Shown: positions 22,731-34,470 of the stretch, in pieces
Layout of the letters: every line of letters starts with the position of its first letter
How positions within the stretch are numbered: position 1 is the first letter of the stretch
Assembly (NCBI RefSeq): GCF_051020765.1
Contig: NC_134937.1
Coordinates: 13,198,947 to 13,262,946 of the forward strand
DNA length: 64,000 nucleotides
Origin: Lasioglossum baleicum
Taxonomy: Eukaryota; Arthropoda; Insecta; Hymenoptera; Halictidae
Direction of reading: 5' to 3'
Position numbers and translations under genes: made by a program
Notes under the pieces: model-generated
Databases searched by the model: none
What the model saw: the letters and a program-made list of their open reading frames with translations, nothing else
Told to the model about the DNA's origin: nothing

Positions 22731-25570
22731 GCTTGCAACAAGCGACCGCTTTGTCCTGGCGATCCTCTCGATCCTGTTGATTCCGTTGATCCTGTTGATC
22801 GACGTGCTCCGCGGTCACCGGTAGCCGACAGTCGGTATCCCTGCTGTCTGACCACGCAGCTCCTACTACACCACTACTAGCAACACCCTCACGAATCGCA
22901 CCAAACGCACCACTGTACCGGATGTCAACGTCGTGGACGTCAACTTCGTCGTCAACGTCGTCGTCGTCGTCGTCGTCGTCAACGTCGAGGATCCCGGCGA
23001 CGCCACCGTCACCACTATCGTCGTCGTCGTCGTTCTCGACGATGATATCCCGTCGTCGTTCGTCGATCACGAGAATAAGTTTCTCCTGATCGTGATTATG
23101 GTCGGTACACCGACGCCGCCGTCTCCGTCGCCGTCGTCCGTCGTCGTTGCCGAGCCCCCTGTTCACCTGGCGGCCCGCCGAGCTAAACAGGCCCGTGGAC
23201 GGTGACCGCCGGCTGCTGCACGGCTTCCTCGTCGACCTTCCTTGCTCACGTTCGGGCGTGATCTGCAGCCTCGTCATCGGCACGGCGAGGGCAGCTCCTT
23301 CGTAGGATGCACCGCCACCATGCCAGCCTTCTCCACACGACTACCCGGACACCCTCCTCTCGGACCGTGGAACCACCCTTGTGTCTATGTATGTATGTAT
23401 ATATGTGTGTGCGCGCGTGAGTGTGTGTGTGTATAACGGACTGGTTCCGACTACCACGACCAGAGCAAAAACAACTACTGCTACTAGGATGATCTACTAC
23501 CGATCTCTTCTTCCTTCTTCTTTCTTCTTCACAGGGAGATATTTGCTTCTTTTCCTTGGTTCACCGCGAGTTCAATCCCCTCTCCTATCTTCTCCCTCTC
23601 TCTCTCTGTCTCTCTCTTGAACCTGAACCACTATCAAAGTCCACGGGAGCTACAACGAGTGGACCGACTGACTGACTGACTGACCGTCCTCTCTCCACCC
23701 GTGTCCGTCCGTCCGTCTTGTCCGTCTGTCCGGATACTCGGTCGCTCCCTGTCGTGGCTCTCGCCAGTGACAGGGGGTGCCCTCGAATACGATCACGACG
23801 TCGGGGTGCGACTGTTTGGTCGGTGGCGCTGCCGGTCCTCTGCTTATCCCCCTACCTTCAACCGTTCCACTATATCTTTCTCTCTCTAGCTATCCTCATC
23901 GTACCCTCTCCAACTTTCTCCCCGTTTCAGTCCAACCGCCGCAGAGCCAGGAACACCCCCGTCGTCCCTCCGTTGCGGCTCCCCTTGAGTCAGCATTGTG
24001 GGGTGGCGCTGCTGTTGCCGCCATCGTCGCTGCTGCTGCTGCTGCTGATGGTTTATGCTGGAGCGAGGGATGGCTGCGCAACCCCTCGAGGGTGCCCATA
24101 GTAGTTCTCGATTCCTGCAGGCCTTTTGATTGTATGCAAGCACGCGCGCGCGCCACCGCCCCGTGCACGCCCGAGTCTATGCACGCGGTTCTCTGTGCAT
24201 ATCGACATTGGCGTAGGATGGTTCGCGTTCTTCCTGTTCTTCTTCGTTATATTGGATCACGGATCAGCATCCCTTCTCTCTCTCTCTCCCTCTATGTCTG
24301 TCTACACACTTTGTTAGTGCACACACAGGTCGAAGAGCTATGCCATTGTTGCGCAACGATCGCTTGCAGCTGTGCCGACACCGACACTCGAAACCTTTAA
24401 CCCCTGCCGATCATCCCGGCATATTGATTCCACGCGAAATTTCGGCCAACCGGGCCCCCGACCCGCCGACGCCACTGTGGGGGGCGTGCGCCCCGGAGAG
24501 AACGCCACCCGACAGACACAAGCTTCTGCTCGACGCGTGCTGCTTCTCTCGCGATCTCCGAACCAGATCATCAGGAGATCCAGAAAGTAGATGTCAGGCG
24601 AGTGGAGCTCGAGTTTCTACTGTTCTCGAAGGTTAATCCCAAAATTTCGGTTGTCTGACGTAGTAGATCCGATTCTGTGCAGTCTAGGAATACTTGGAGA
24701 CTAGCTAGCTCCTCGGTGGGAATCCTAGTAGGCGTAGATGATCGGTTTACATAATTCTCGGTGACCTAAGCGCCCAGGGAAAGTTTTTCTTTTTCTATTA
24801 AGCTATAAAACCCCATTAGCAGCATGCACACATGGCCGTGCATACTAACATTACAACAATAACTTCGAATCCAGGGTTGACAATAAGGTGGAACATTTCT
24901 GAATTCAAGTCTAAAGGTGCAAACAGACTCGTTTCTAGGATTGATAATGCACGATAATGCAGAGATGGGGTGTTTGAGTGGTCAAAAGCGTTAGATAAAA
25001 GATCAATCTAGTAATTAGCATTATTCGGCAGCATGTGTAGCTGTCGCGGCTTTCTGAAAATAGCTATATGCGCAGCTTTATGCTTCCGAATAATGCAAAT
25101 TACGCCTCGTAAACGTAAAAATAGGGCTTTCGAGGGCGACTACTGAAAAACCTGGAATCCCTTTGCAATCCTGGAAAAAACGAGTCTACCCCCTAAGGAA
25201 TTTGGGCCCAGGGAAAGTTGACTACCCTGAAAATTCGAATTCTAACTCGACCGATGTCAGGGGCTAGTGAACCCCGGCGGAGAGTCAGACAGAGACGGTT
25301 GAAACGAAGGCCGGTGTTCTCCTCGTGGCAGTCCGTGTCGAATGTAGACGTCGACAGAGGGAGAACAGCTGGCTAGGGTGCCACGGGCACCGTCCTCGTT
25401 CCTGGCCCCGGCAACGAGTGTGTAAACGTCCCGGTGTGTTCCGTGGAGGGAGAACGCCGATGCGATGGTAATTCCTATGGAAGATTGGCTGCATAGTGGT
25501 GACGCTGTGTCGCCGATACGCGACTCGACGCGAACTTGTTGGTTACGTGATGTCGGTGTTGGTGCAGGCT
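22731..25570 (-). promoter_or_regulatory. putative 5' leader / promoter-proximal region of scrt
   Basis: Minus-strand sequence upstream of the scrt ATG contains no convincing pyrimidine tract plus AG close to the ATG, so the exon probably continues upstream as leader. It is marked by imperfect GAC repeats (about 22930-23060), arginine-codon-like CGN repeats (about 23110-23160) and GA-rich stretches (about 23590-23625 and 23877-23887). A 243-codon minus-strand open frame (22552-23283) overlaps the scrt start in another frame. The true transcription start is not visible; the leader may be much shorter or contain introns. Confidence 0.35.
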
Positions 25571-25580
25571 GATATATATA
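25571..25580 (-). promoter_or_regulatory. TATA-like box, candidate core promoter for scrt
   Basis: The minus strand reads CCCCTATATATATCAG here, the only clean TATA-like element found between the scrt ATG and the GA-rich tract at 26.1 kb. Initiation would fall near 25545. The motif is also AT-symmetric on the plus strand, so orientation is not proven, and many developmental genes use TATA-less promoters. Confidence 0.25.
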
Positions 25581-26077
25581 GGGGAGAGAGAGGATCGTGT
25601 GGCGTGCGCGCGTTGGGGTGAACGGCGCGTTACGGCTTGTAGGGTGTAGAGTCTCTCTTCTACTCTCTCTACAGCTTGCTATCACTGTCTCTCTTATCGG
25701 TGAAAAAGGGGGGAAGGTCGAGGGTGGAGGAGCCAGAAACGAGAATGTCGGCTAGGCGGGGGGATGTAAAGGTCCGAGAGGGTCGGAGGGGTAAAAAGGG
25801 GAATATGGCGCGTGCGCAACGGGTCCTCATCGACCCGACTGTCTAGGCAACACCTGGTAGCGCCCCACGTGCCACGTTAGGGTGGCACCAGCCACCCCGC
25901 GCACGCGATCCCTCGTATCGAATATCACGCTGGCCTTCCTGTCCTGTCTACTGACCCACGCCAACCATGTCTTTCAACGTTCTCCATCTCTGTCTCTATC
26001 GTACACACTCGGTAACTTGTCTTCTCTCTTTCTAGCTCAGACTCTATCCTTTTCTGTCTCTCTGTGGTACACACTCT

Positions 26078-26138
26078 GACTCTCTCTCGCTCTCTCTCTC
26101 TCTTTCTCTCTCTTACTGTCTGTGTCTCTGTCTTGCTT

Positions 26139-26169
<31 letters not shown>

Positions 26170-26175
26170 GTCTCT
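26078..26175. repeat. CT/GA-rich tract upstream of scrt
   Basis: This is an interrupted (CT)n tract on the plus strand, which reads GAGAGA on the minus strand. In insects such arrays near promoters can bind GAGA-type factors. Here it sits about 500 bp upstream of the candidate TATA box. Similar tracts are common throughout this window, so a regulatory role is only a possibility. Confidence 0.5.
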
Positions 26176-26442
26176 ACGAGAACTCCTAATGGGACGGACG
26201 AATCCGGCCTGTCGCTCGCCGCTTTCTGTAATAGCGAAGGCCCTCCGCTCCGAGACGCGCGCCTCTTGTGTATACGACAATTTGTAGCATCCAACCGGAG
26301 CTATACTGGGTGGCCCGATGCAAACGGGACACCTTGCTCTCTGTTGCTCCGCTCCTGTTGAGTTTGTTTTGATGGGAGTTGCACCTGCAACCGTTCGCTG
26401 GGCATTTCTTGAGGGAGATCGTGCTCGGTGGTGTCTGATGAC

Positions 26443-26565
26443 TAGACTGCGGATCTTTATGCACTTATGAAGAAATTGGTTAGGTGAAATATAAAACGGT
26501 AAAAGATTTAAAGCATGTTTTTAATATGACAAAGTCATTAAGGGGTGGTAATCAATTTTGTTTTA
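26443..26565 (-). mobile_element. hAT-like MITE, one end plus interior
   Basis: The terminus TAGACTGCGGATCTTTATGC is followed by an interior that, in reverse, matches the 17814 copy (TTAGGTGAAATATAAAAC against GTTTTATATTTCACCC; CATTAAGGGGTGGTAAT against the CACCCCTTAATG part). The preceding 8-mer is CTGATGAC, close to the other target sites. The second end is not recognisable. Confidence 0.7.
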
Positions 26566-26599
26566 CACAGACTTTACAAACCTTGACTCATTTCACTAC

Positions 26600-29190
26600 A
26601 GCTTTCGCATATTTAAAGAAGGAAATTGTAGAGATATTTATTCATGCTCCCCCGCCGCGCCGTATTGATTTTCTACACACATAAATGCGCATGCAGAAAC
26701 GAAATAGAAATTGCGATATTTTTTATTACGACAGACTGTGTACGTAAACCGTGTGTACCGTCGCTCGTAACCGTGCTTCGTCGATTGCAGTGTCTACAGT
26801 ATCTAAACGCACAGACCGTAATCAGATTTATCGTTTCATTTCCATTAATCTACATATCAATGATAAATATCGAAATCGCCTGTGCGACACATGCGAGTGG
26901 AAACGCGTACACAGTGGTCGACAAAGCTGAACCACATTCCACTGGGCTTGATGAATTATTCCTCCCTGAACTATAAGCTTTTACATCGACTTTTTACGAG
27001 TAGAAAAAAGAACATAATCATTGTTTACACCGTTGAACAAGGTCTATTCTTTTGTTTGTTCGGAGTATTGATCGATGAAAAATCGCTTCGGTGGCAATTG
27101 ATATGCTCGGGGCTGATAAAAAATGAATCAGTTCGAGAGGACAGGGCTTGTTGGGAGCACCGCAAGCAGAAACTGTCGCGGGTATCGCGCATTTGCAACC
27201 GCAAGCGATCAACCGCAATTTCTGCCGCAACGAAGGAGTTTCCGGGTACCGATCGCGGAGCGACAATATCGAAATTGGTTCGAGCTCTGTTTCGCGGAAC
27301 AGATGTTCCACGAACCCGCGAACCGTCTCTCTCTCCCTCTCGCTCTTCGCGGCAGCCTCGGGGTGTCCCATTTACGGGCCATTGTCGTTCTTCCAGAGGC
27401 GTGTAAACTTTCGAGGCGACGGCCCCGTAATAACCGCCATATGACAAAACCGGGCCGCAACAGCTGATGCGTTCGACTCGCGGTGGCTGCCTCTCAATTT
27501 CGCAGATCGATCGATAGCTGCGTTCGTCGACACCGTGTCCCATTGATGATCGTCATTAGACTGCGGATTTCCTGTCGCAAGAAACAGCAGCCAGTCCAAA
27601 ATATTGCCTGATTCCTTCAATCATCTGAAAAGATCAAAAATAATATACCCCGAAAAAATTTTTTGTACTTCAAATGGCTCTGTGGACGGTAAAAAATATG
27701 TTTCCGTAGCGAAACTGCCACGAGTTTGAACAGCAAAGCTTCCTCTTTACGGCGAGCCTATAAAATTTTATCTACGATTTTTTTGTTTGGTTTTATCGGG
27801 TTTAAAATGGAGAATCGGGAAGTTTGTAAAATGTTCAAGATAAAAAATCGTCTTCGTTTCGATTGCTTTACTTCACGACGAGAAAATCCTGGCTAAAACA
27901 GCATTTGTGGAAGTGAAAGTAGATACTTCGGCCTTCAAAATGAGCTAAGGGAAAGTGTTGTATGATTTCTTTTCACGAAGTTGCAACAACTTTTTCATGG
28001 AAAGTTTACCGATAACTTTGTTTCGATCTTTTACGAATGGAAGTTAAATGATTTTCAAATTTTTGCTCGACTGAATTTTCTAGGCAAGGCGCTACGAAAA
28101 ATGCACAGAATTCTCCCGAGAAAACGTTCAAATTTTATTAAATATTTCAGGCGGTTCAAAATTGGTATATAGTCACGCCTTCGTGTTTTATAAAAAAGCC
28201 GTAGTACGCGCGTTGAAGATCAATGACGATTATTATAAATTCACGTGCCTGCTGGGTTCCAGTTATTGACGACGAAGTTGAGCCAAAAGGAATATATTGC
28301 AATTTTAATAATAGAAATAGAAATTTTATATGATCTTGCAAAACGTGTCTACGAACATACCGTCGGAATTAATTCAATCGTAATAGTCTAATCAGTTATC
28401 AACGTACAAATCAATTGAAGCAAACCAAACATATAATTACAACTCGTCAGAATGCGAGAGGAAGATCAAGAAACGAAAACAACGCAGTGGCGGTGCATCG
28501 ATTGGCCCCGACGTTTGCCTTTAATGACCGTCATCAATCAGCGAGAGCGTGGCGTACACGTCGGCCACCTTTCGATCGGATAATCCCGACGAATAAACTC
28601 GTCAGGTAGCTAACAGGGCCGCTTAATTCGCGGTGGGAGCAAAGAGATCGGTAGTGTTTCATGTACCGAGAGGGGGTGCCTGGGTATGACCGCGCGTGAA
28701 TTCCGATCACGATTACACTTTGCCTCGCCGCTTTGCATCGACTATACAGTAGTATACTTCCCATGTCCCTACGCGCGGTATCTCGTGCCGCATTCATCCT
28801 GGCCCGGCCTATCTAATCAATCGCTAATTAAACGGCGGCGCGAGCCAAGTCTTATTACACGTTCCGCCGCGCCGTTCGGCCGTGATTTATCTGACCTCCA
28901 CGTATGCATCCTTGGCACTGAGCCCCCGCCCTGTCACGCCTACACCTGCACACCTATGTACATCTATAAGGGGTGTACCGTTTCAGCATGATCCCCCAAA
29001 CGTCTCTTTATGATCGGAAAACTGGGGAAAATATTTTCCACGCAATTCAAATCTAATCCAAACATGGTACATATATTGGATAAGTCACAATTTTCTTGTA
29101 ACACTACAAGTTTAACATAGATTTTCCAAGTTAAAAAATGTTCCTACCGCAATATTTCTATTTTTACTATATTCTGCAATATCTAAACTT
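26600..29190. other. gene-free intergenic stretch upstream of scrt
   Basis: No gene is supported. Several overlapping open frames at 26.9-27.6 kb on both strands have no recognisable domains and mirror one another, as expected of GC-rich non-coding sequence. Apart from the short MITE end at 27557, nothing structured was seen. Confidence 0.5.
27557..27580 (+). mobile_element. hAT-like MITE end (short fragment)
   Basis: TAGACTGCGGATTTCCTGTC retains only the first 14 bases of the family terminus before diverging. It is a relict, and no second end was seen. Confidence 0.45.
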
Positions 29191-29370
29191 GTTTATTATT
29201 ACTATTATTATATACGGACCGAGGTCCTTTTATACAAATGTTTACAGTTGCTTACAGTAGAACTGATAAAAACAAAAAGAAACATAAAAAAAAGTCAACC
29301 TAAAATTTACATAAGAAGGGACAAGCGCGAAACTAAACAAATACAAGTACGATATTAACAGATCATTAAA
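29191..29370 (-). mobile_element. 3' end of a retroposon with TAA-type tail (copy B)
   Basis: This is the minus-strand counterpart of the 8274-8444 repeat. It shares the run from the GATATTAAC/GTACNTGT side through GGTTGACT-type sequence to CCTCGGTCCGTATA, followed by TAATAATAGTAATAATAA. It is 5'-truncated and non-coding. Confidence 0.6.
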
Positions 29371-29431
29371 TTGTTTATTTACACTATCTACGATCGACAT
29401 AAAGAAAAATTCATTGACAAATAATCTTGCT

Positions 29432-29792
29432 TAAAAAAAGGTATTTTTTAAAACTTCTTTATTTGGGCCCTTAAAGAAAACTTAAAATATATGTTTTGTA
29501 GATCTATATTAGTTATACACATACTGGAAATTTAATAGAAATCGGTTGACGCTGGAAAAAACGACACGCATCGAAAGATGTACGATTCTGTGGATTTTAA
29601 GCAGAAACTGATCAAAAGTCGTGTAAAACTACGATTTTCACAATTTTTAACCGCTTGTAGCTCGTGTGTATGTAAATTGATTTCAATGAAATTTTCAGCA
29701 TGTCTATAACTAACATAAATCCACTAAACATACATTTTAAATTTTCATTAAGGACCCAAATAAAAAAGTTTTAAAAAATGCCTTTTTTATGT
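29432..29792. mobile_element. foldback palindrome, diverged family member
   Basis: Arms beginning AAAAAGGTATTTTTTAAAAC and ending GTTTTAAAAAATGCCTTTTTT pair over most of 170 bp each, with centre near 29612. The right outer flank up to about 29945 (CATTTCGTAAACCAATACTTC, then AAAGTGT) resembles the outer arm of the 17072 and 31612 elements, so it looks like an older member of that family. Confidence 0.7.
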
Positions 29793-29949
29793 TTGCATGT
29801 AACCTTGTAAATTATGATATACTCTTTGGAAAATCTTTTTTGCATATCATTTCGTAAACCAATACTTCTAATTGATTACAAAAAATCAGGTCGCGTTTGG
29901 TACAATTATAAAAAAGTTATTAGTTTTTAAAAAGTGTACGAATACTTCG

Positions 29950-31290
29950 TACGCCCACTGTGAAATGGCATTATTCTAGGTAGGAAGAGATGTTTAATAT
30001 TTTTTCAACCTAAAATAACAAATGATCTTAAATAACATTGAAGAAAATCAATATATTATATGTATATCAATAAATTCGTCATGGAATGGGCTACGGACTC
30101 AAATAAATAAAACCGCATAATTTTCTATAAAAATAAAACAAGCGTCGCCTCGAGATTTGTGAATCTCCATAAAACTGAACAATGACTGAATGAGTTTGAA
30201 AGATTTTTCATAATAAGCACATTATACCTAACTGGATGTGGGTAGTTTTGTATGAGAATAAAATTGGAGATTCCCTTCAGGTGTTCTGAAGTGGGGTGGG
30301 GTTTGTTTGGAACAGTTTTTGGAAGGAGCTGTAGCGAAGGAAACGACCGCAAGTGGAACTTCGAATGGGACACCCAGTGTATGCACACATACTCTCACCC
30401 CCGACGACCTAATCTCGTTTATTGACCCGGCGCGGCGGACCGACCGGTATTTTTCCTGATTCCCACCTGCCCGACGCGCGCACGTGCCACCCGATACCCA
30501 GGTATCGGATAATAAATTCTCTGAAAGGTGCAACGTCGCTCGACCGTGCGACCCTCGCTGCTTATGTGTGGATTTAGTTCTGGATGTGGCCCTGGGAACC
30601 TTTGGGCCCCGGACGTTGCCATAATCGTGACACCCGCGAACCTTTTGCAAAACCTTGATTCGATTTTGTTGAAATTTTACAGTGTTATCTACTCACAGGG
30701 AATTATGAAACTACTATCATTAGATTAGTGGCAGTTTTCTGATTAGAATGAGTCCAAACACGATACAACTCGAATTGCAGTTACTTGTTTAATGCACGAT
30801 TTAGTGGAACATCCATTATTCGAACTGACGTTGGAATTCTTGATTATTCCAATACTTACAGCGGCTTTTTTAATATTGAACTATACGATTTGAACTTTTC
30901 TGAGAAGTTAGAGCAATTAGTTTACTACCAACGTTCGAATACCAATTTTCCATGTCGTTTTTCGAAATTCCTCCGCCAGCAATTACCGGCGAGTTACATC
31001 GGAATCGCGAGTTTTACAGTTTCACCAGAAACCGGGGCTCCGTCGGCAGCAAGTTTGACACAGACCGGCGCTCGGCCGACAAGAACAACTGACAGCAACC
31101 GTTCCCTCGGTCTGTAAACTTTTATCGTGGAAATGTCGAACCGTTTGTAGGCGCAGTTTAATTTGTGGTCCGGCGAAAAGCGAACTATTGTTCGTGCGAG
31201 CGGTCTGGAACGCTGCGAATATTTTTCCGCGAGCCCCCGCTGTGTTGTTGGAAAAGCGATTTTCAAGTTTTCTCGTCGAGGGAGACAGGT
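29950..31290. other. gene-free stretch
   Basis: Mixed AT-rich and GC-rich sequence with no supported gene. A minus-strand TACACTGGGTGTCCCATTCG at about 30386 looks like a transposon-type end, but no partner was established. Confidence 0.4.
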
Positions 31291-31373
31291 ACCGTTAACA
31301 AAAAGTGTCAAGGATTTATGCGAAATAAAAATTGTCTACGTCGATTGTAAGAAACCCCAGATAAATGGAGATA

Positions 31374-31609
31374 TTAGATGATTGCATAAGTTCGTGACCG
31401 ATTTGAAAATAAATTTCAATGGTTAAATTGTAAAGAATACAACTTTATTAATCAATTATACATATAGCCCATTCTTTTTTAATTGTAGAAAATTTAACCA
31501 TTTATTAGTTTTAATTTAACCAATCTTTAACCAAATCTTTAACCAATCTTTAAAATTTAAACATTGAATTTTATTTTCAAATCGAGCACAAACTTACGCA
31601 ATCATCTGA
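31374..31609 (+). mobile_element. mariner-like MITE, complete (TA target)
   Basis: Ends TTAGATGATTGCATAAGTTC and, inverted, TCAGATGATTGCGTAAGTTT; TA on both sides. It is 236 bp long, with AATTTAACCA-type internal tandem repeats at about 31490-31555 that lengthen it relative to the 186-bp copy at 19706. Confidence 0.85.
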
Positions 31610-31611
31610 TA

Positions 31612-32246
31612 TACAGTAAGGATCATTACTGATACCACACACTTTAAATCAGAACAACTTTCTTATGAATGGACCAAACGACTTCAATTTCTCTGTAAGG
31701 CTAGAAGATTTAGTTTAGTAAATGATGTGTAAAAAATATGTTGAAAAAATGCATTTGGACGGAATTGTGAAAAACAATAGCAAAATTTGATTTTCACAAC
31801 TTTTTTAGCTGAGCCAATAACGAAAATTCAAAAGATGTGTCTGGTCAACTGGTATAAATTATATATTCTCTGAAAATTTCATTGAAATTAGTTAATTGGT
31901 TCGCGAATTATAGACGACCAAAAGTGGTAATTTGTAGTGTACCATAAAGTGACAAGTTTTACCATTTTTGATCGTTTATAATTCGTAAACTAAATAACCA
32001 ATTTCGATGAAATTTTCAGAGCGTGTCTAATTTATACCAGTTGACAAAACACATTTTTTAAATTTTCGTTATTGGGTCAGCTAAAAGATTTGTAAAAATC
32101 AATTTTTAGTATTGTTTTTCACAATTCCGACCAAATGCATCTTTTCAAAACTTATTTATTAGACGTCATTTACTAAACTAATTCTTATAGCCTTACAGAG
32201 AAATTCAAGTCGATTGGTTCATTCATATAAAAGTTATTCTGATTTC
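31612..32246. mobile_element. foldback (palindromic) DNA element, second copy
   Basis: It starts TACAGTAAGGATCATTACTG, then ACACACTTTAAATCAGAAC, and its right arm ends GTTATTCTGATTT where it is truncated by a few tens of bases. It is very similar to 17072-17705, including the centre (ACGACCAAAAGTGG / CCATTTTTGATCGT). The two palindromes confirm that this is a mobile unit. Confidence 0.87.
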
Positions 32247-33635
32247 TTTTTCAATCGGCTTGAAAAGTCAAACACAGTTTTGTATTTCTCCCATTAATTT
32301 TATCATAAACGCATGAAGATCCGCAGTCTAGTAATAACAATTGAACTGCAAAGTTTTAGATCAATGCTCATTTGTTCAATTCAGAAAATAATTTTGCTGT
32401 TTAACTGGTTCTTTACCGCTTTACTTCGAACTTCTCCTCGACGTCGAAACATCGTTCAATTTGCAAGGCGAGAACCGCCTTGGCACTGTCAACGCTGACA
32501 CGTACAATCGAGCACGACAAGACTATCATGTCTCTCGGTTGCTTATCGTTTTCACTGTAGTCCGCGAAAACCTGTCGTATCATTCGAACCGTATCTCTGT
32601 CAATATTCGCGAGAGCACTATTGCGAACGGAAACGATCAATAACGGAACGCCGCGATATTCGGATCCGGTGCAATCTTGAATTTCCAAATTCAATTTTCC
32701 CGGAAACGTAGCTAACTTTTTGTTTACTCTCGTTCCAATTTCGATCGTGATCCTGTAACGAAAAATCTGAAAATTCGTTTTTGCACTTGTTTATACAAGC
32801 GGCGATTTTTAATTACATTTTTTTAATGCGCACGAATTCGTGTAAAAGCCGGGCCAGTCGAATTTCGCGGTGGAATAAACTGCAGGTGTCGAATTGGTTA
32901 ATACGCGATCGATCGAAATCACTGGGAAATTCACTTTCACGGAATTCATGGCCGACGAACCGGCACATAAATACTTTGTCCTCTCGATGACAAAACTGGC
33001 CGACACAACCGCCGAGGACAACGTAGTTGTCGGTTAATACTGTTGATGGCCGGTGTCCGTCAAACTTGCTTTCGCTGGATTCCAGTTGGCCAAAACGGTG
33101 TCCGAGATTCCTCTGTAACACGGCCGAGCGTGTTCGAGTTCGCTTGTTCGCGTGCTCCAGTTTCCCTGTAAACAAGTTCGCGACTCTCGAATTCTGATAT
33201 GGTAATCCTTTATCGGAGACGGTCGCCCGAATAGTTAATAAGTATGCAAATTATGCGCCGTTTTGCACCCGGGAATGGCCTGCTAAATCTTCCCGCGGTA
33301 CGTGTTCCTTCAAAGATTCTTCGCGAGGTTATCTCCGGGAACGAGGACGCTCGCGTTTACGCAAAAGAGAATTTGCATAAATCAAGTTTACAAACATTCG
33401 TCCAACGGGGTACTTTATTAACATTTTCGTGGCATTTTTCCGATTGAAACGAAACCAAACACGACACGATTCGGAGTACAGTTGCTTGTTCAATCCACGA
33501 TTTATTAAACTCTCAACCTAGAAGATTTGTATTCTATTTAATCGTTTTTACACTATGAAATTGAACCTGTTTTGAAGTACGACATTTGACTTTTCAGCAA
33601 TTTATAGAATACAGAAGTCTTCAATAATAATTTAA

Positions 33636-33800
33636 CCCTTTGCACTCGGAGCTATTCTAATTCGAAAACTGAATTTTTCTTCCGGCCTGAAATATTTTAA
33701 TTTCATATGATTTCCTTAATTTGATCGATATAAAACTGGTGTAATGCCTCGTACAATGCTTTCAGTAGTTTACTAAAATATTAAATACAAATTTAATAAT
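33636..33800. mobile_element. piggyBac-like MITE end (fragment)
   Basis: TTAA at 33632 is followed by CCCTTTGCACTCGGAGCTAT, the best-preserved example of this terminus in the window. The interior (TTCCGGCCTGAAATATTT) matches 10720-10790. The right end is not visible. Confidence 0.6.
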
Positions 33801-34362
33801 GTAACAAAAATTTGGTGAATTTAAAGCAACTCGAATATTTTCAAAGTACATATCCGGCAATTTTATTAGCAAAGATCGACAGCTGGAGAACTGAAGAACC
33901 TCATTGAATCTCCGATCATGCGATCGAGAAGACAATCGGCTCGTTTCCGAGCAGATTCGTCGACCGTGTCGCGTTGCGTAACGTCAATCGTTGCGGCCCC
34001 AGGATCGATCCGGCACCGAACCAACCAAAACTGCTTTCGTAATCTAAATCCTTGCTCTTAGCAACAGGGATTTGCTGGCTACCGGAAGAGGGGAGATCCG
34101 CCTAGCTCCTTGCCAAGTATGTCCCATTGAAGTTTCGTCCTGGGACGACGAAGAATACTCGCAAGCTGCGAAACTGAAACTTGCGACATCGACTCGCTCT
34201 GGCTCGGAGAATGCTTCTGGAATTTCTTGATAATTGCTGGTACCATTAACAAGCTTGCTGTCCCGTGAACTCTACATGGAGCCAGATGATTTTACGTTCA
34301 AAGTTTTCTATGGAGAATCGCGCTGTTGCTAATCGTGAAACCATTTTTGGAGATCGACTTTG

Positions 34363-34424
34363 AAAATACTTTGAAAATAAAATTCAATGGTCAAATTTTA
34401 AAGAATACAGCTTTATTAATCAAT
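34363..34424 (+). mobile_element. mariner-like MITE fragment
   Basis: GAAAATAAAATTCAATGGTC through AGAATACAGCTTTATTAATC matches the inner part of the 19706 and 31374 family. It is cut at 34427 by a different mariner-type end, and so serves as an uninterrupted comparison for the insertion at 41738. Confidence 0.65.
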
Positions 34425-34426
34425 TA

Positions 34427-34470
34427 TTAGGTTGGCAACTAAATTCGCGACCTTTTGTTTTGTAATTCTT
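34427..34470 (+). mobile_element. mariner terminus (fragment)
   Basis: TTAGGTTGGCAACTAAATTC after a TA is a textbook mariner-type end. Sequence beyond about 34470 is not recognisable as transposase, and no matching inverted end was found, so the element is decayed or truncated. Confidence 0.6.

Larger units (their letters stand above)
31311..32330. mobile_element. nested cluster: hAT-like MITE split by mariner MITE and foldback
   Basis: A hAT-like MITE half (GAAATAAAAATTGTCTACGT, 31321-31373) is followed by a mariner-like MITE (31374-31609), then a foldback element (31612-32246), then the other MITE half ending GATCCGCAGTCTA at 32330. The order reads as successive insertions into the original MITE. 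The same 5' flank plus mariner MITE recurs at 39130-39345. Confidence 0.75.

Noticed and set aside
22602..23205. Plus-strand frames opposite the scrt first exon
   Set aside because: Antisense shadows of scrt coding sequence and of the GAC repeats.
26308..30386. TATACTGGGTGGCCC (26308) and reverse TACACTGGGTGTCCC (30386) as ends of one large element
   Set aside because: Similarity stops after about 15-20 bases and no interior is shared, so pairing them is not supported.
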